Assembly: GCF_000698125.1 (NCBI RefSeq)
Contig: NZ_BAXA01000001.1
Coordinates: 372,001 to 436,000 of the forward strand
DNA length: 64,000 nucleotides
Direction: 5' to 3'
Source of the DNA: Geomicrobium sp. JCM 19038
GTDB taxonomy: Bacteria > Bacillota > Bacilli > Bacillales > Marinococcaceae
The notes below the pieces were generated by a model. It was not told where the DNA came from and did no database searches. It worked only from the letters and a program-made list of their open reading frames with translations. Positions 8,661 through 19,323 of this stretch are shown here, in pieces. How positions within the stretch are numbered: the first letter of the stretch is position 1; the number at the start of each line of letters is the position of its first letter. The position numbers were made by a program, and so were the translations under genes.

Positions 8661-9059
8661 ATGGATGAGGTGAGCAACCAAAAAGAATCCCAACATCCAG
8701 CTGCAAAGAAAAGCGTCAAAAGAGGTGATGTTTTCTTTGCAGATTTATCTCCAGTTGTAGGGTCAGAGCAAGGGGGGGTAAGACCGGTCCTCGTCATTCA
8801 AAATGACATCGGGAATCGGTTTAGTCCGACCGTTATTGTTGCGGCGATCACTGCACAGATTAAGAAAGCTAAGTTGCCCACACACGTAGAAATCGATGCG
8901 AACAAACACAAATTTGACCGGGATAGCGTCGTACTCTTAGAACAAATTCGTACGATTGATAAGCAACGCTTGACGGATAAAATTACACATCTAGATGACA
9001 ATATGATGAAAAAAGTCAACGAGGCACTTGAAATTAGCATCGGCTTACGCGATTTGTAG
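8661..9059 (+). CDS. ndoA: mRNA interferase toxin NdoA/EndoA (MazF family)
   Basis: The core [34 protein letters not shown] through [17 protein letters not shown] is nearly identical to Bacillus EndoA, a sequence-specific endoribonuclease. It carries an extra N-terminal segment of about 18 residues before VKRG. The ribosome site AAGGAGGTGA (8651-8660) directly abuts the ATG at 8661, an unusually short spacing; GTG at 8670 is an alternative start with long spacing. Terminator follows. Here the pair is not next to alr, its common neighbour in Bacillus. Confidence 0.93.
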   Translation: MDEVSNQKESQHPAAKKSVKRGDVFFADLSPVVGSEQGGVRPVLVIQNDIGNRFSPTVIVAAITAQIKKAKLPTHVEIDANKHKFDRDSVVLLEQIRTIDKQRLTDKITHLDDNMMKKVNEALEISIGLRDL

Positions 9060-9074
9060 TAGCTACATAGTTGT

Positions 9075-9105
9075 AAAACCGACTTGTCCCCCAAGTCGGT
9101 TTTTT
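9075..9105 (+). terminator. Terminator after ndoA
   Basis: The hairpin AAACCGACTTG/CAAGTCGGTTT is followed by a T run. Confidence 0.9.
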
Positions 9106-9254
9106 ATCGCCTGATTATGTAAAAAGATGTGATAAAATAAAAAAATAACGCAACAATTTCGTAATCCTATGATATACTATGGAAAACATACATGAAAATA
9201 AAGGTAAAGTGACATAAATAAGCATAATACGACTCGAAGGGGAGCGATCACACC

Positions 9255-10496
9255 GTGAACAAGTTATCTTCTAAGACGTGGGGATTCATTGTGATGATGT
9301 TAAAACTTACAATTGGCTTTGGTATGATCCTTTCGAGTTTTGTAAGTGTATGGTCTAATACATCTGAAGGTACGTTGCCAGCAAAAACGGGCGTTGTGTT
9401 GCACGCCATTAATAACCAGCTGATTGTTCCAAGTGAGAATTTAAAGGCACCGGAATTTCTGACAAGACTAACGGGTACGTCGAATGTTAGACCGTCGTTT
9501 TATCGTGAAGACTTGACCATTCCAGTTAGTGACGGCGAGTTTTTGGATGCGAGAATGTACGCGCCAATTCAGAGTGAAGATGCGCCAGTTATCGTTTATT
9601 ATCACGGTGGCGCGTTTATGGAAGGGTATGGAAGCATTCAAACGCATGACAACATCGTACGAGCACTGGCGAGCCGTTCAGGGGCAATAGTCATTAGTGT
9701 TGGTTACCGACTCGCGCCAAAGCACATTTTCCCTAAAGCGGTTGAGGATGCGTATGACGCACTTTTATATATTGAACAACAAGCTCCTGTTTGGGGAGGG
9801 GATCCTGACAACATTACCGTTGCAGGTGATAGTGCAGGAGGAAATATTGCAACCGTCACAGCGATGAAGGCTAGAGATTTTAATGGTCCAGAAATAACTG
9901 CACAATTGCTGTATTATCCGCTTACGACTTTTCATGATTATCCGTTAGAAACGAGAGAGCAATATAGCAGCGGACAGTATTTGTTATCTCGTTCTGTCAT
10001 GGAAAAGGCTAGAGCGACGTATACGCCAGGGGAAGACATGTGGGAGAATCCATACGTTTCGCCACTTGATGCAAAAACGACGGCAGGACTGCCACCAGCA
10101 TTCATCGCTACTGCAGAATTTGATCCGCTAAGAGATGAAGGAGAACTGTATGCGGAGAAGTTATTCTCAGATGGTGTTTACGTTGAGAATTTGAGATACG
10201 AAGGTGTTATGCACGGGTTCTTATCATTTTATGAAGTGATGACGACAGGGAATCTTGCAATTGATGATAGCTTGGCATTTTTATCGTCACAATGGGAAGA
10301 AGAAGAGCGAGTGATGGTCGGCTTTCAAGTGATTGATCGTGAAGCGCCTTCTGGTTTTTCCAGGGTGCGTGAAGAGGTTGAAGCACATGTAGCGGCAGCG
10401 TATTTGTTGTCGATTCAATTTACGCAACTGTTTCACACGTTTGTTGAACAAGCGGACGGTTTTTTCCAATCAGAGATAAGTCATGAAGCTGAGTAA
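9255..10496 (+). CDS. Alpha/beta hydrolase, HSL-type esterase, membrane-anchored
   Basis: 413 residues. A hydrophobic segment at about 10-34 suggests a signal anchor or signal peptide. The catalytic domain has the HGG oxyanion motif (117-119), nucleophile S193 in GDSAGG, D290 in FDPLRDEG and H320 in VMHGF, the order of hormone-sensitive-lipase family esterases. After the domain ends near residue 345 there is an extra tail of about 70 residues with helical character and no recognised domain. Substrate is probably a short-chain ester; not determinable. It is transcribed alone, followed by a strong terminator. Confidence 0.88.
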   Translation: MNKLSSKTWGFIVMMLKLTIGFGMILSSFVSVWSNTSEGTLPAKTGVVLHAINNQLIVPSENLKAPEFLTRLTGTSNVRPSFYREDLTIPVSDGEFLDARMYAPIQSEDAPVIVYYHGGAFMEGYGSIQTHDNIVRALASRSGAIVISVGYRLAPKHIFPKAVEDAYDALLYIEQQAPVWGGDPDNITVAGDSAGGNIATVTAMKARDFNGPEITAQLLYYPLTTFHDYPLETREQYSSGQYLLSRSVMEKARATYTPGEDMWENPYVSPLDAKTTAGLPPAFIATAEFDPLRDEGELYAEKLFSDGVYVENLRYEGVMHGFLSFYEVMTTGNLAIDDSLAFLSSQWEEEERVMVGFQVIDREAPSGFSRVREEVEAHVAAAYLLSIQFTQLFHTFVEQADGFFQSEISHEAE

Positions 10497-10514
10497 GCTT
10501 AGATTTTTAAATAG

Positions 10515-10560
10515 AAGAGAAGGGTAAGGATTGTTAATCCTTACCCTTCTCTTGTTCTTT
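10515..10560 (+). terminator. Terminator after esterase
   Basis: A perfect 18-bp inverted repeat (AAGAGAAGGGTAAGGATT) with a 3-base loop is followed by TG then TTC-rich DNA. Confidence 0.85.
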
Positions 10561-10840
10561 AAAGTTCATGAATGACGGAGCCATTCATCTTCTTATTTTG
10601 AATCAATGGATGATGACTACAAGTGTACGTAAAAACATGAATCGCGACAGTTTATAAGTGAAAGGAACCGATTTATCGATAAATATAGCGATATTTAGGC
10701 AAATACGTCTGTTTGATTGGATGAGTTGCGAATAGAAGTCAATAATTTCGTTAATTCTTTTGTTTTCTCTATTTTATTTTAGCATGGGGTGTGGTAGACT
10801 ACTTTTTGGATAGAGGAATATGTCGAAAGGGGGCTCTCTG

Positions 10841-11443
10841 ATGCTTACCAATTTTACGCAACGACAACGTGATAAACGTCGTCAACTTACGTACCATTCA
10901 GACAATAATGATGTGGTGGAGTTTCTTGAACAGAAGGTCGATGAATTTGTGAAGAAATCAAAGCCGGTATTTTTACTAGATGAGAGTGAACTGCAATCAC
11001 TAAAACGCGCATTGCAATCACGACAAAAACAACGGGGTTGGCGTGTGCGTTCAAAAACAACGCGTCAGAAAGCTCTCTTTTATAATAAAGATTTGCGAAA
11101 GTTTATGCAGGACTTAGAAAGAGAAAATGATTTCCAACTTGAAGGAAATGAAGCTTTGTTCGTTCAACTTCTTACAACGACGGTTCAGCTATGGAACATG
11201 TCGGAAACGTATCGTAAGTACGGCAACTTCGTTACGAATGGAGATACAATTGCTACTGTATTTAATCGTTACATTGAAGTAGTTGAAGTGGAGGAACAGT
11301 TTAGTCCATCAACGATTGAAAGCTTACGAAAGCAAATGATCTGTCACAAGTTAGTGAGTGTGACGATTAAATCAGCGAAATTAAAGCACCAATTAATGCT
11401 TTATAAAAAGCGCCAACAGATGATTTCAGTAAGCCCAGTGTAA
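10841..11443 (+). CDS. Hypothetical protein, basic and helical
   Basis: 200 residues from the ATG at 10841, which is preceded by AAAGGGGG at good spacing; the upstream ATG at 10820 has no ribosome site. The protein is rich in K, R and Q, with predicted long helices and a basic patch (RSRQKQRGWRVRSKTTRQK). No signal peptide or membrane segment. I do not recognise the family. Its stop codon lies inside the loop of its own terminator hairpin. Confidence 0.75.
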   Translation: MLTNFTQRQRDKRRQLTYHSDNNDVVEFLEQKVDEFVKKSKPVFLLDESELQSLKRALQSRQKQRGWRVRSKTTRQKALFYNKDLRKFMQDLERENDFQLEGNEALFVQLLTTTVQLWNMSETYRKYGNFVTNGDTIATVFNRYIEVVEVEEQFSPSTIESLRKQMICHKLVSVTIKSAKLKHQLMLYKKRQQMISVSPV

Positions 11444-11456
11444 ACTGGGCTTTTTC
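11432..11456 (+). terminator. Terminator overlapping the stop codon
   Basis: AGCCCAGT/ACTGGGCT hairpin with the TAA stop in its loop region, followed by a T run. Confidence 0.9.
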
Positions 11457-11783
11457 TTTGTGTACAAAGGTCACGAATGAATGATCTGAATGAACGTACG
11501 CACAAGTAATTGAGTAAAATGGAACGAATAAACGAAGCGATCTTTTGCAACGTTATAAAAAGAGAAAAGAAGAAATTGTCGAACAATAGAAGTATGCGCT
11601 TTCAACCTGAAGGGTATTGAGGTTGTTTTTAGTGAATGTCTATTCATTTATATCGGAAACACTAGCCAATTACAGGATAGTCTGTGGTATGATAGGACAA
11701 GGACGAGAAACATCTTTTGCTGTTACTTTAATGAGGTTTATTAGAGTAACTAAACATTTAATGAGTAAAAGGGAAGGTTTTTT
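11457..11783. other. Non-coding stretch before mqo
   Basis: About 330 bp. I see no convincing gene. A TATGAT-like -10 near 11685 (after GTGG) may belong to the mqo promoter, but no clear -35 was found. Confidence 0.4.
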
Positions 11784-13294
11784 ATGACGAGCAGACAAAT
11801 AGAAACCGATGTGGTTTTAATCGGTGCGGGTATGATGAGTGCCACACTTGGAGCGTTACTTAGAGAATTGGCACCGAACATGGAAATCACGGTCTTAGAA
11901 AAACTAGGAGGCGCAGGGGAAGAAAGCTCCAATGAGTGGAACAATGCTGGAACAGGGCATGCAGCACTTTGTGAACTCAACTACACTTCCGAAAAACCTG
12001 ACGGTTCAATTGATACGAAAAAAGCGGTTAACGTAAATGAGCAGTTTCAAATTTCAAGACAATTTTGGTCGTATTTAGTCGATCAAAGTTTATTGAAGAA
12101 TCCAGAAAGCTTTATTATGTCGATTCCTCATATGAGTCTTGTGCACGGCAAAAAGAACGTTGAATTTCTTAAAAAGCGTTATGATGCACTTGTAGATATT
12201 CCTTTATTTGAAGGCATGGAATACTCAGAGGATCCTGAGCAATTAAAGCAGTGGCTCCCACTCGTTATGGAGAATCGCTCTGATAATGATCCAATTGCGG
12301 CAACTAAGATTGACACAGGCACTGATGTCAATTTTGGTGAGTTGACGCGTATTTTATTTAATCAACTTGAAGGTGAGAACTTTCATATCCACTATAAGCA
12401 TAAAGTGATGAACTTAAAGCGGACGATTCGAGACAACAAATGGGAAGTAAAAGTTGAAGATATGCGTACAGGCGAAGTGTACATCTATACAACAAAGTTC
12501 GTATTTATCGGCGCAGGTGGAGGAAGCTTATCATTACTCCAAAAAACAGGTATTCCTGAGTCACGAAACGTCGGTGGCTTCCCAGTAAGTGGATTGTTTA
12601 TGGCTTGTCATAACCCTGAAATCGTTGAAAAGCACCATGCGAAGGTGTACGGAAAAGCTAAAGTCGGTGCACCGCCAATGTCAGTTCCTCACTTAGATAC
12701 GCGCTATATTGATAATAAAAAGTCATTATTATTCGGACCGTTTGCAGGCTTTTCTCCGAAATTCTTAAAAGAAGGGTCGAATATGGATTTAATCAATTCC
12801 GTTCGCCCGTCAAATGTGATGACGATGCTTTCTGCAGGGGTAAAAGAGTTATCGCTAACTCGTTATCTTATTCAACAAGTGTTGTTGTCAAAAGAGAAGC
12901 GCATGGAAGAACTGCGTGAATTCGTCCCGAATGCCAAAAGCGAAGATTGGGATATGTCGTTGCAGGTCAGCGTGTTCAGGTAATTAAAGATACGGAAGAC
13001 GGTGGCAAAGGAACCCTTCAATTCGGTACGGAAGTGGTTACGAGTGAAGACGGTTCTGTAGCTGCATTGCTCGGTGCATCTCCAGGTGCATCTACGGCTG
13101 TTCACGTAATGCTTGAAGTGTTAAAACGTTGTTATCCAGATCAAATGGATGAGTGGATGCCAAAGATTAAAGAAATGGTTCCATCATACGGGCAGTCACT
13201 CGCTGAGAACCGTGAGCTGTTCAAGCAATTAGAAGCGTCTACAGCAAAAACGCTTAAGTTGTCTGCTGAACAAACAGACTTAGCGATGAACTAA
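11784..13294 (+). CDS. mqo: Malate:quinone oxidoreductase (apparent frameshift)
   Basis: FAD-dependent membrane-associated enzyme that oxidises malate to oxaloacetate and passes electrons to quinone. The N-terminus has the FAD motif [15 protein letters not shown] and the body has the family blocks [14 protein letters not shown] and [10 protein letters not shown]. The frame breaks at GGG 12949-12951; one extra G joins it to [12 protein letters not shown]...FGTEVV and the C-terminal [11 protein letters not shown], giving a normal length of about 503 residues. A terminator follows. Probably a sequencing error rather than a pseudogene. Confidence 0.9.
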
Positions 13295-13303
13295 TATAAT
13301 ATC

Positions 13304-13340
13304 AAGGCATTGAGAGGGGAAACTCGTTCAATGCCTTTTT
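13304..13340 (+). terminator. Terminator after mqo
   Basis: AAGGCATTGA/TCAATGCCTT hairpin followed by a T run. Confidence 0.85.
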
Positions 13341-13387
13341 AGTTGTATAACAATTTGTGCCTTGAGAATAGCTTGAATTCCGCAAAA

Positions 13388-13433
13388 AGAAAAAGTGTAC
13401 GTGGATTGAACAAATCCCACGTACACTTTCTTT
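13388..13433 (-). terminator. Terminator of the YjiH-type gene
   Basis: A near-perfect 16-17 bp inverted repeat around AAAGTGTACGTGG lies directly at the end of the minus-strand gene, with a T run on that strand. Confidence 0.8.
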
Positions 13434-14784
13434 ACACAAACATAAATACGATATGAGCACATAAAACGATAATCGGTAACGTAATGATCGTACGCAATAA
13501 GAAGATCATGACAAGGTGCATGAAGTTAACAGGGATTTTTGAAGCAAGTAACAATCCACCGACTTCACTCATAAAGATCAACTGTGTGACAGACAAACAA
13601 CCAATAATAAAACGTGTCATTTCACTTTGAATTTCGGCACCAATTAATGCTGGTAAAAGCATATCAGCAAACCCGATCAGTATCGTCTCAGATGCTGCTT
13701 GCGCTTCAGGAACTTGCATTAACTCTAGAATTGGTATGAACGGTGTACCTAACCAAGTGAAAAGTGGCGTCTGTTCTGCAATGATGATCGTTACTGTACC
13801 GAAGGCAAGTACGATCGGAATCACACCAATCCACAATTCAAGGACATTTTTAAAGCCTTGTTTACCAGTGCTTACGATATGGACTTGACTCGCTCTCGTT
13901 AAAGCACCTTGCCAAGCGCGTTTCAGTAGTGGTCGTCCGTCTTTAGGTTCTTCTTTTTGTGGTGTTGCGTGTTCATAATAATCTTCGCTAAATCGTGAAA
14001 GCGGAGGAATTCGTGGCATAATAATGGCTGCCACAAAACCAGCTATGACGATCGTCATGTAATAAGGGAAAAACAGATGCTCTAAGCTCAAATAACCTAA
14101 AATAACGATCGTAAACGTAATAGAAACGATGTTAAAGGTTGTCCCAAGAACTGCAGCTTCTCTTCTCGTATAATGACCTTCCATATACTGTTGGTTCGTC
14201 ATCATAACCCCAATCGTCGCATCTCCAAACCAAGAAGCAAGGCTGTCTATGGATGAACGGCCAGGAAGACGGAACAATGGACGCATAATTACGTTCATTA
14301 ATGTACCGGCAAATTCTAGTAGACCGAAGTTCAACAGAAGTGGAAGAAAAATCCCGGCAAATAAAAACACAGTAATGAGTAAGGAGGCGAGTTCAAAAAT
14401 TAAGTCGCCAGTATCTGGTCCCCATACCCACTCCGGTCCGATTTGAAAGATGATTAAAAGACCGAGTGTAAACCCAATGATTCGAACGATTAACCAAAAT
14501 GGTGTAACGGCAAAGATTGATTGAAAGATTGGCTTTTGTAACCATGCAGCATTTGTGAATGTATATAACAAACTGCCAATCACAGAAATTGCAGCTAACG
14601 TAATCGTTAATTCGGCGATGACGGGTGCAAGAATATCACCTGCAAGATTCGAAAGAAATGCGATTGGAATTGTCATTTCTCGTTCCCCATCTATCGTATA
14701 AAACACTGGGAAAATAAAGATAAATAGTCCGAGTAATGAAGGTAGAATAAACCAAAGAATTGGCTTAGTCGATTTAGTCGTCAT
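13432..14784 (-). CDS. YjiH-family membrane protein (nucleoside-recognition/Gate domain)
   Basis: 450 residues with about ten predicted membrane segments. Two segments (GDATIGVMMTNQQYMEGHYTRREAAVLGTTFNIVS and a later SETILIGFADMLLPALIGAE) resemble the repeated Gate domain of YjiH/spore-maturation/nucleoside-transport relatives. A charged cytoplasmic loop lies near residues 255-300. Function of the family is not established; a transport role is likely. It lies 29 bp downstream of the HAD gene on the same strand and may share its transcript. Confidence 0.8.
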   Translation of the reverse strand: MTTKSTKPILWFILPSLLGLFIFIFPVFYTIDGEREMTIPIAFLSNLAGDILAPVIAELTITLAAISVIGSLLYTFTNAAWLQKPIFQSIFAVTPFWLIVRIIGFTLGLLIIFQIGPEWVWGPDTGDLIFELASLLITVFLFAGIFLPLLLNFGLLEFAGTLMNVIMRPLFRLPGRSSIDSLASWFGDATIGVMMTNQQYMEGHYTRREAAVLGTTFNIVSITFTIVILGYLSLEHLFFPYYMTIVIAGFVAAIIMPRIPPLSRFSEDYYEHATPQKEEPKDGRPLLKRAWQGALTRASQVHIVSTGKQGFKNVLELWIGVIPIVLAFGTVTIIIAEQTPLFTWLGTPFIPILELMQVPEAQAASETILIGFADMLLPALIGAEIQSEMTRFIIGCLSVTQLIFMSEVGGLLLASKIPVNFMHLVMIFLLRTIITLPIIVLCAHIVFMFV

Positions 14785-14813
14785 GATGTGCCCACCTTAA
14801 GATGTATAAATTG

Positions 14814-15608
14814 CTAAATAGAGATCCGTTCAAGAACTTCGTTTAGTTCTCGTAAGTTTTTAATTTCAATCGTTGGAATGATGTCCGTATCATTGGAGCT
14901 GCCTTCTCGATTAATCCACACTGTCGTTAGGTTAACCCCATTTCCACCGATAATATCCGTATGAAGGTTGTCACCGATCATGACCGCTTCTTCCGGCTTG
15001 ATGTTTAGCTGAGATAAACAGTGGTTAAATAGTGAAGTATCAGGCTTTCCGACACCAAATGAACCAGATATAAAAATACGATTAAAGAAAGGTACTAATG
15101 CAGGTGTCATTTGTAATTTCTTTTGTTGTAAACTTGGTGCGCCATTCGTTAATAGTACGAGTTGAAACGTTTTTTGAAGAGATGAAAGAACATCAAACGT
15201 GTCCTCGTATACGTATGGCAGTGTTTCACGATACGTAATAAATCGTTTCGCGAGCTTTCTTGCTAGTGATAAATCTTCATTGCCAACTGAACGAAGCGAC
15301 TCCATCCATACATCGAATTGATATACGGAGATACTGTCACCCATTTGCCGTAATCTGGAATCATTCACGTCATTGAAATTCCCCCATAATCCTTCAAACG
15401 GATTAATACCTAAAGCAACGGTGACAGGATAGAAGTCTTGTTTCTTGTATTCAATAGGTGCAACTTCTTTTACCGCATTAAATAGAAGATCGGCGTCAAT
15501 TCCAGCTATTCTGTATGCGTCATTACACGTTGCGAGCAAAGCTTCTTTAATACTCTTTTTGTCCCATAAGAGCGTATCATCTAGGTCGAAAATTAACGTA
15601 TTAATCAC
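14814..15608 (-). CDS. HAD-superfamily phosphatase (YsaA-like)
   Basis: 264 residues. All HAD motifs are present: DLDDT (residues 9-13, nucleophile D9), LLTNG (motif II), GKPD (motif III lysine) and MIGDNLHTDI (motif IV). The helical cap lies between motifs I and II, class C1. The substrate is unknown, probably a small phosphorylated metabolite. First gene of a possible two-gene unit with the YjiH-type protein. Confidence 0.85.
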   Translation of the reverse strand: MINTLIFDLDDTLLWDKKSIKEALLATCNDAYRIAGIDADLLFNAVKEVAPIEYKKQDFYPVTVALGINPFEGLWGNFNDVNDSRLRQMGDSISVYQFDVWMESLRSVGNEDLSLARKLAKRFITYRETLPYVYEDTFDVLSSLQKTFQLVLLTNGAPSLQQKKLQMTPALVPFFNRIFISGSFGVGKPDTSLFNHCLSQLNIKPEEAVMIGDNLHTDIIGGNGVNLTTVWINREGSSNDTDIIPTIEIKNLRELNEVLERISI

Positions 15609-16092
15609 GGTACACCCACCTTTCGTCTCGTTGTATAATTACTCGCATTGTAGCATAAAAAGGCAAAGCGCGTGTAGTATAAGCTAAAATTTCATTTATT
15701 CTAAACAAAAGATGTTCATCCATTGAATGAATAATAGATATAGGATTAAAGAGAGCGGTTGCGTGGAATTGAGTAATAAAGACAGAAAATGCAACGTTAG
15801 ATTGTGGAAAATCGTGTAAAAACAAAGACGGATTTACTAAAAAGAACAACTGCAAGACATTACGGCAAAGTAACGTTACTGAGACTCCTATTAAGTAAAG
15901 CGGTACAGCAGTAATTGACTGTTATCAAAGAGGAAAGAGATAGTCTTAAATGCCTATAATTGAAACGTGGAACTCGGTAAGTAAAGAGATTTTTTGACGA
16001 ATCATGTCAAAATCGAACGGTTTACAAGAAAAGGCACAAGGGAAAACAGTAAAAAAGTTTGTCATTTTAACAAACAAAATCACGACTATCTT

Positions 16093-16121
16093 TTGTATCC
16101 TGTTACTTGACGTGTTAAAAT
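16093..16121 (+). promoter_or_regulatory. Probable sigma-A promoter of odhAB
   Basis: TTGTAT (16093-16098), 17-bp spacer, TAAAAT (16116-16121). Confidence 0.55.
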
Positions 16122-16128
16122 AAAAATG

Positions 16129-16142
16129 TGAAAGCGTTACGA
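16129..16142 (+). promoter_or_regulatory. Weak cre-like (CcpA) site at the odhA start
   Basis: TGAAAGCGTTACGA matches the cre consensus TGWAANCGNTNWCA at 12 of 14 positions and lies at the predicted transcription start, where CcpA binding would repress. Confidence 0.4.
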
Positions 16143-16485
16143 ATTGAAATCGTTTATTTTTTCTGCGCTGAATTATTCAGGCAAACTTTATAGCCGAGCT
16201 TTATGTGTAGTTATTATCCCCAAAACACGGAATCTATTGTTTTTAGAATGCGTTTTCTTATTTTGGAGATATAATATCGTTCAGATTGATAAGATACATT
16301 TAAATGATGAGGTTACATCATTGCTTGAGAATTGGCGATGTTAGTTTTTTATGAGAAAAGTTCTTGGTCATCAATTCCGAATCGTAAATCGGTAATTGCT
16401 CGACCTCAATTCGAACCGTTTTAAGACGAATTTTGTCGATCATGACGTTACAGATTGCAAACAAGTTAGTTGGAGGTAGTAGCAG

Positions 16486-19323
16486 ATGGACAGAAAGGTT
16501 TCCAAGCTTGAGAAGTCTTGGGAAACATTTCACGGCCCGAACTTAGGGTATGTGATGGACCAGTATGAACTATACAAAGAAAACCCGAGCGATGTTGAAG
16601 AAGATTTAAAAGCGTGGTTCGATGAGTACGGTGCACCATCAGTAGGTTCAACGAATAACGTTTCAGAATCAAGTGACGAAACGGTGAATTCATCATCGAT
16701 GCATAAGATTGCTGCAGCGATTAAGCTTTCGGAGAACATTCGCACTTTCGGACACTTACTTGCAGATATTAACCCATTGGAAGCACCTGGAGAAGAGTCA
16801 TCGTTTTTAAAGCCGAGTGAACACGGACTAAGTGACGAGGACTTAATGGCAATGCCAGCAGAGATGCTTTGTAAAGATGCACCGTCTTCAGTTGAAAACG
16901 GTCTAGATGCGATTAATCATCTTAAGAAGATGTATACAAAATCAATCGCTTTTGAATTTCATCATGTTCACGACCTCGAAGAGAAGAACTGGCTAAACCA
17001 AATGGTTGAGTCCGGTGATATCTATGAAGATTTATCTCCGAATAAACGCAAATCAGTCTTGGAGAAATTAACAGCTACCGAAGGCTTTGAACAGTTTTTG
17101 CACCGTTACTTTGTCGGACAAAAACGTTTCTCTATTGAAGGATTAGATAGTATGGTCCCGATTTTAGAGGAAATGACACAAAGCTACATGCAAGACGGTG
17201 CGAAAGATATCATGATTGGAATGGCTCACCGTGGACGATTGAGCACGCTTGCTCACGTTCTAGGGAAACCATACAACCTCATTTTCTCCGAATTTAAACA
17301 TGCTCCACTTGAAGATGAAGCACCAACAGAAGGGTCTTTAAACGAAGGTTGGACTGGGGATGTGAAGTACCACTTAGGTGCAAATAAGCAAATTGGTGAA
17401 GAGTCAACGTATACGACAGTTTCCCTTGCTAATAACCCAAGTCACTTAGAATACGTAGACCCAATCGTTGTTGGATATGCTCGTGCTGCTCAAGAAGACC
17501 GTACTCAAGTCGGTTTCCCTGATCAAGAAATGAAGAATGCAGGTGCGATCTTAATTCACGGAGACGCAGCATTCCCAGGTCAAGGAATTATTGCTGAGAC
17601 ATTGAACTTGAGCCGTTTGAAAGGATATCAAACGGGAGGCACAATGCATATTATTGCAAACAACTTACTCGGATTTACGACAGATAGTCATGATTCGAGA
17701 TCAACAACATATGCAAGTGACCTCGCTAAAGGTTACGAAATTCCAATTATCCACGTGAACGCCGATGACCCAGATTCTTGTATTGCCGCAGCGCATTTAG
17801 CATCTGAGTATCGTCGTCGCTTCCATAAAGACTTCCTCATTGATTTAGTCGGTTATCGTCGTTACGGACATAACGAGACAGATGAGCCGATGTCTACTCA
17901 ACCGAAATTGTATGAGAAGATCAAAAAGCATGAAACTGCACGAGCAATTTATGCGAATACCCTCATTCAAGACGGTGTCGTAACAGAAGAAGAAGTCGAA
18001 ACAATGCGTAGTGAGCTTCAAGACAAACTCATGCGTGAGTATGAAAAAGTCGGTGAAGCGAGTCACGAAGTTGCTGACATGAATCCACCAGAAGTCATTG
18101 AAAAAGGACTTCCTAAGATGGATACTGCAGTTGCTTATGATGAGCTTAAACAAATGAATGAAGAACTACTTCAATACCCTGAAGACTTTACGGTGTTCCC
18201 GAAATTGAAGAAGATTTTACAACGTCGTGAAGAAGCATTTAATGAAGGTGTTATTGATTGGGGACATGCAGAAGCACTTGCGTTCGCTTCGATTATCTCT
18301 GATGGAACACCAATTCGAATGACGGGGCAAGATTCTGAGCGTGGAACGTTCAACCATCGTCATTTAGTGCTTCACGATTATGAGAATGGTGAGATTCACT
18401 CGCCAATGCATACGCTTTCTACAGCGAACGCGTCGTTTGCACTTCATAACAGTCCGCTTTCAGAAGCATCAGTCGTTGGGTTTGAGTATGGGTATAACGT
18501 ACAAGCACCTGAAACGCTTGTACTTTGGGAAGCGCAATACGGAGACTTCTCGAATGCCGCACAAGTTCAATTTGATCAGTTCTTATCTGCAGGCCGTGCC
18601 AAATGGGGCCAACGTTCAGGGATGGTACTTTTACTACCTCACGGTTACGAAGGTTCTGGTCCAGAGCATTCAAGCGCTCGTCTTGAACGCTTCTTACAGC
18701 TTGCTGCTGAGAACAACTGGAATGTTGCGTATTTATCAAGTACATCACAATACTTCCACATTTTAAGAAGACAAGCGAAAAGTCTTGAAATGGATGAAGT
18801 ACGTCCGCTCGTTCTTATGACACCGAAGAGTTTACTTCGTAACAAGTCACTTGCTGATCCGTACGAAGCCTTTACGGAAGGGCGTTTCCACCGTGTACTT
18901 GGTGATCCATTAACACTCGGTAATGAAGATGAAGTGGAGCGAATTGTGTTCTGTTCTGGTAAAATCGCAATTGACCTTCATGAAAGCATCGACGAGACTG
19001 TTGATACGAAGAAGCTTCACATCGTTCGCTTTGAGGAACTTTATCCGTACCCACACAAGACGGTCGAGACTGTTCTCGCGAAATATAAAAACCTTAAGTC
19101 TGCAGTATGGGTTCAAGAAGAGCCGAAGAACATGGGTGCTTGGAACTACATCGACCCGTACTTGCGTGAAAGCTTACCAGACGATGTACCGTTAGAGTAT
19201 GTAGGACGTCGTCGTCGTTCGAGCCCTTCTGAAGGAACCCGAACGCACACAAACATGAACAACAACGAATTATCAACACGGCATTGGGACGTGAAGGGAG
19301 CAACCAATAATGGCAGAAATTAA
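16486..19323 (+). CDS. odhA: 2-oxoglutarate dehydrogenase E1 component
   Basis: 945 residues, thiamine-diphosphate-dependent E1 that decarboxylates 2-oxoglutarate and transfers succinyl to the E2 lipoyl arm. The N-terminus ([16 protein letters not shown]) is the segment that docks the E2 core. ThDP-domain blocks include [25 protein letters not shown] and [13 protein letters not shown]. The C-terminal half has the transketolase-like region with GFEYGYN and [22 protein letters not shown]. Full length with no breaks. It overlaps odhB by 14 bp, so the two are translationally linked. Confidence 0.97.
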   Translation: MDRKVSKLEKSWETFHGPNLGYVMDQYELYKENPSDVEEDLKAWFDEYGAPSVGSTNNVSESSDETVNSSSMHKIAAAIKLSENIRTFGHLLADINPLEAPGEESSFLKPSEHGLSDEDLMAMPAEMLCKDAPSSVENGLDAINHLKKMYTKSIAFEFHHVHDLEEKNWLNQMVESGDIYEDLSPNKRKSVLEKLTATEGFEQFLHRYFVGQKRFSIEGLDSMVPILEEMTQSYMQDGAKDIMIGMAHRGRLSTLAHVLGKPYNLIFSEFKHAPLEDEAPTEGSLNEGWTGDVKYHLGANKQIGEESTYTTVSLANNPSHLEYVDPIVVGYARAAQEDRTQVGFPDQEMKNAGAILIHGDAAFPGQGIIAETLNLSRLKGYQTGGTMHIIANNLLGFTTDSHDSRSTTYASDLAKGYEIPIIHVNADDPDSCIAAAHLASEYRRRFHKDFLIDLVGYRRYGHNETDEPMSTQPKLYEKIKKHETARAIYANTLIQDGVVTEEEVETMRSELQDKLMREYEKVGEASHEVADMNPPEVIEKGLPKMDTAVAYDELKQMNEELLQYPEDFTVFPKLKKILQRREEAFNEGVIDWGHAEALAFASIISDGTPIRMTGQDSERGTFNHRHLVLHDYENGEIHSPMHTLSTANASFALHNSPLSEASVVGFEYGYNVQAPETLVLWEAQYGDFSNAAQVQFDQFLSAGRAKWGQRSGMVLLLPHGYEGSGPEHSSARLERFLQLAAENNWNVAYLSSTSQYFHILRRQAKSLEMDEVRPLVLMTPKSLLRNKSLADPYEAFTEGRFHRVLGDPLTLGNEDEVERIVFCSGKIAIDLHESIDETVDTKKLHIVRFEELYPYPHKTVETVLAKYKNLKSAVWVQEEPKNMGAWNYIDPYLRESLPDDVPLEYVGRRRRSSPSEGTRTHTNMNNNELSTRHWDVKGATNNGRN

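Larger units (their letters stand above)
15609..16485. other. Long non-coding region between HAD gene and odhA
   Basis: About 880 bp with only short, unlikely open frames. It contains the probable odhA promoter (16093-16121) and a cre-like site just after it. The odhA mRNA leader would then be about 350 nt; I could not assign a riboswitch or other known leader element to it. Confidence 0.6.

Noticed and set aside
15601-15855. 84-codon minus-strand frame before the HAD gene
   Set aside because: No ribosome site and no protein-like pattern; part of a non-coding region.
16144-16344. 66-codon plus-strand frame upstream of odhA
   Set aside because: No good ribosome site and composition typical of translated AT-rich non-coding DNA.
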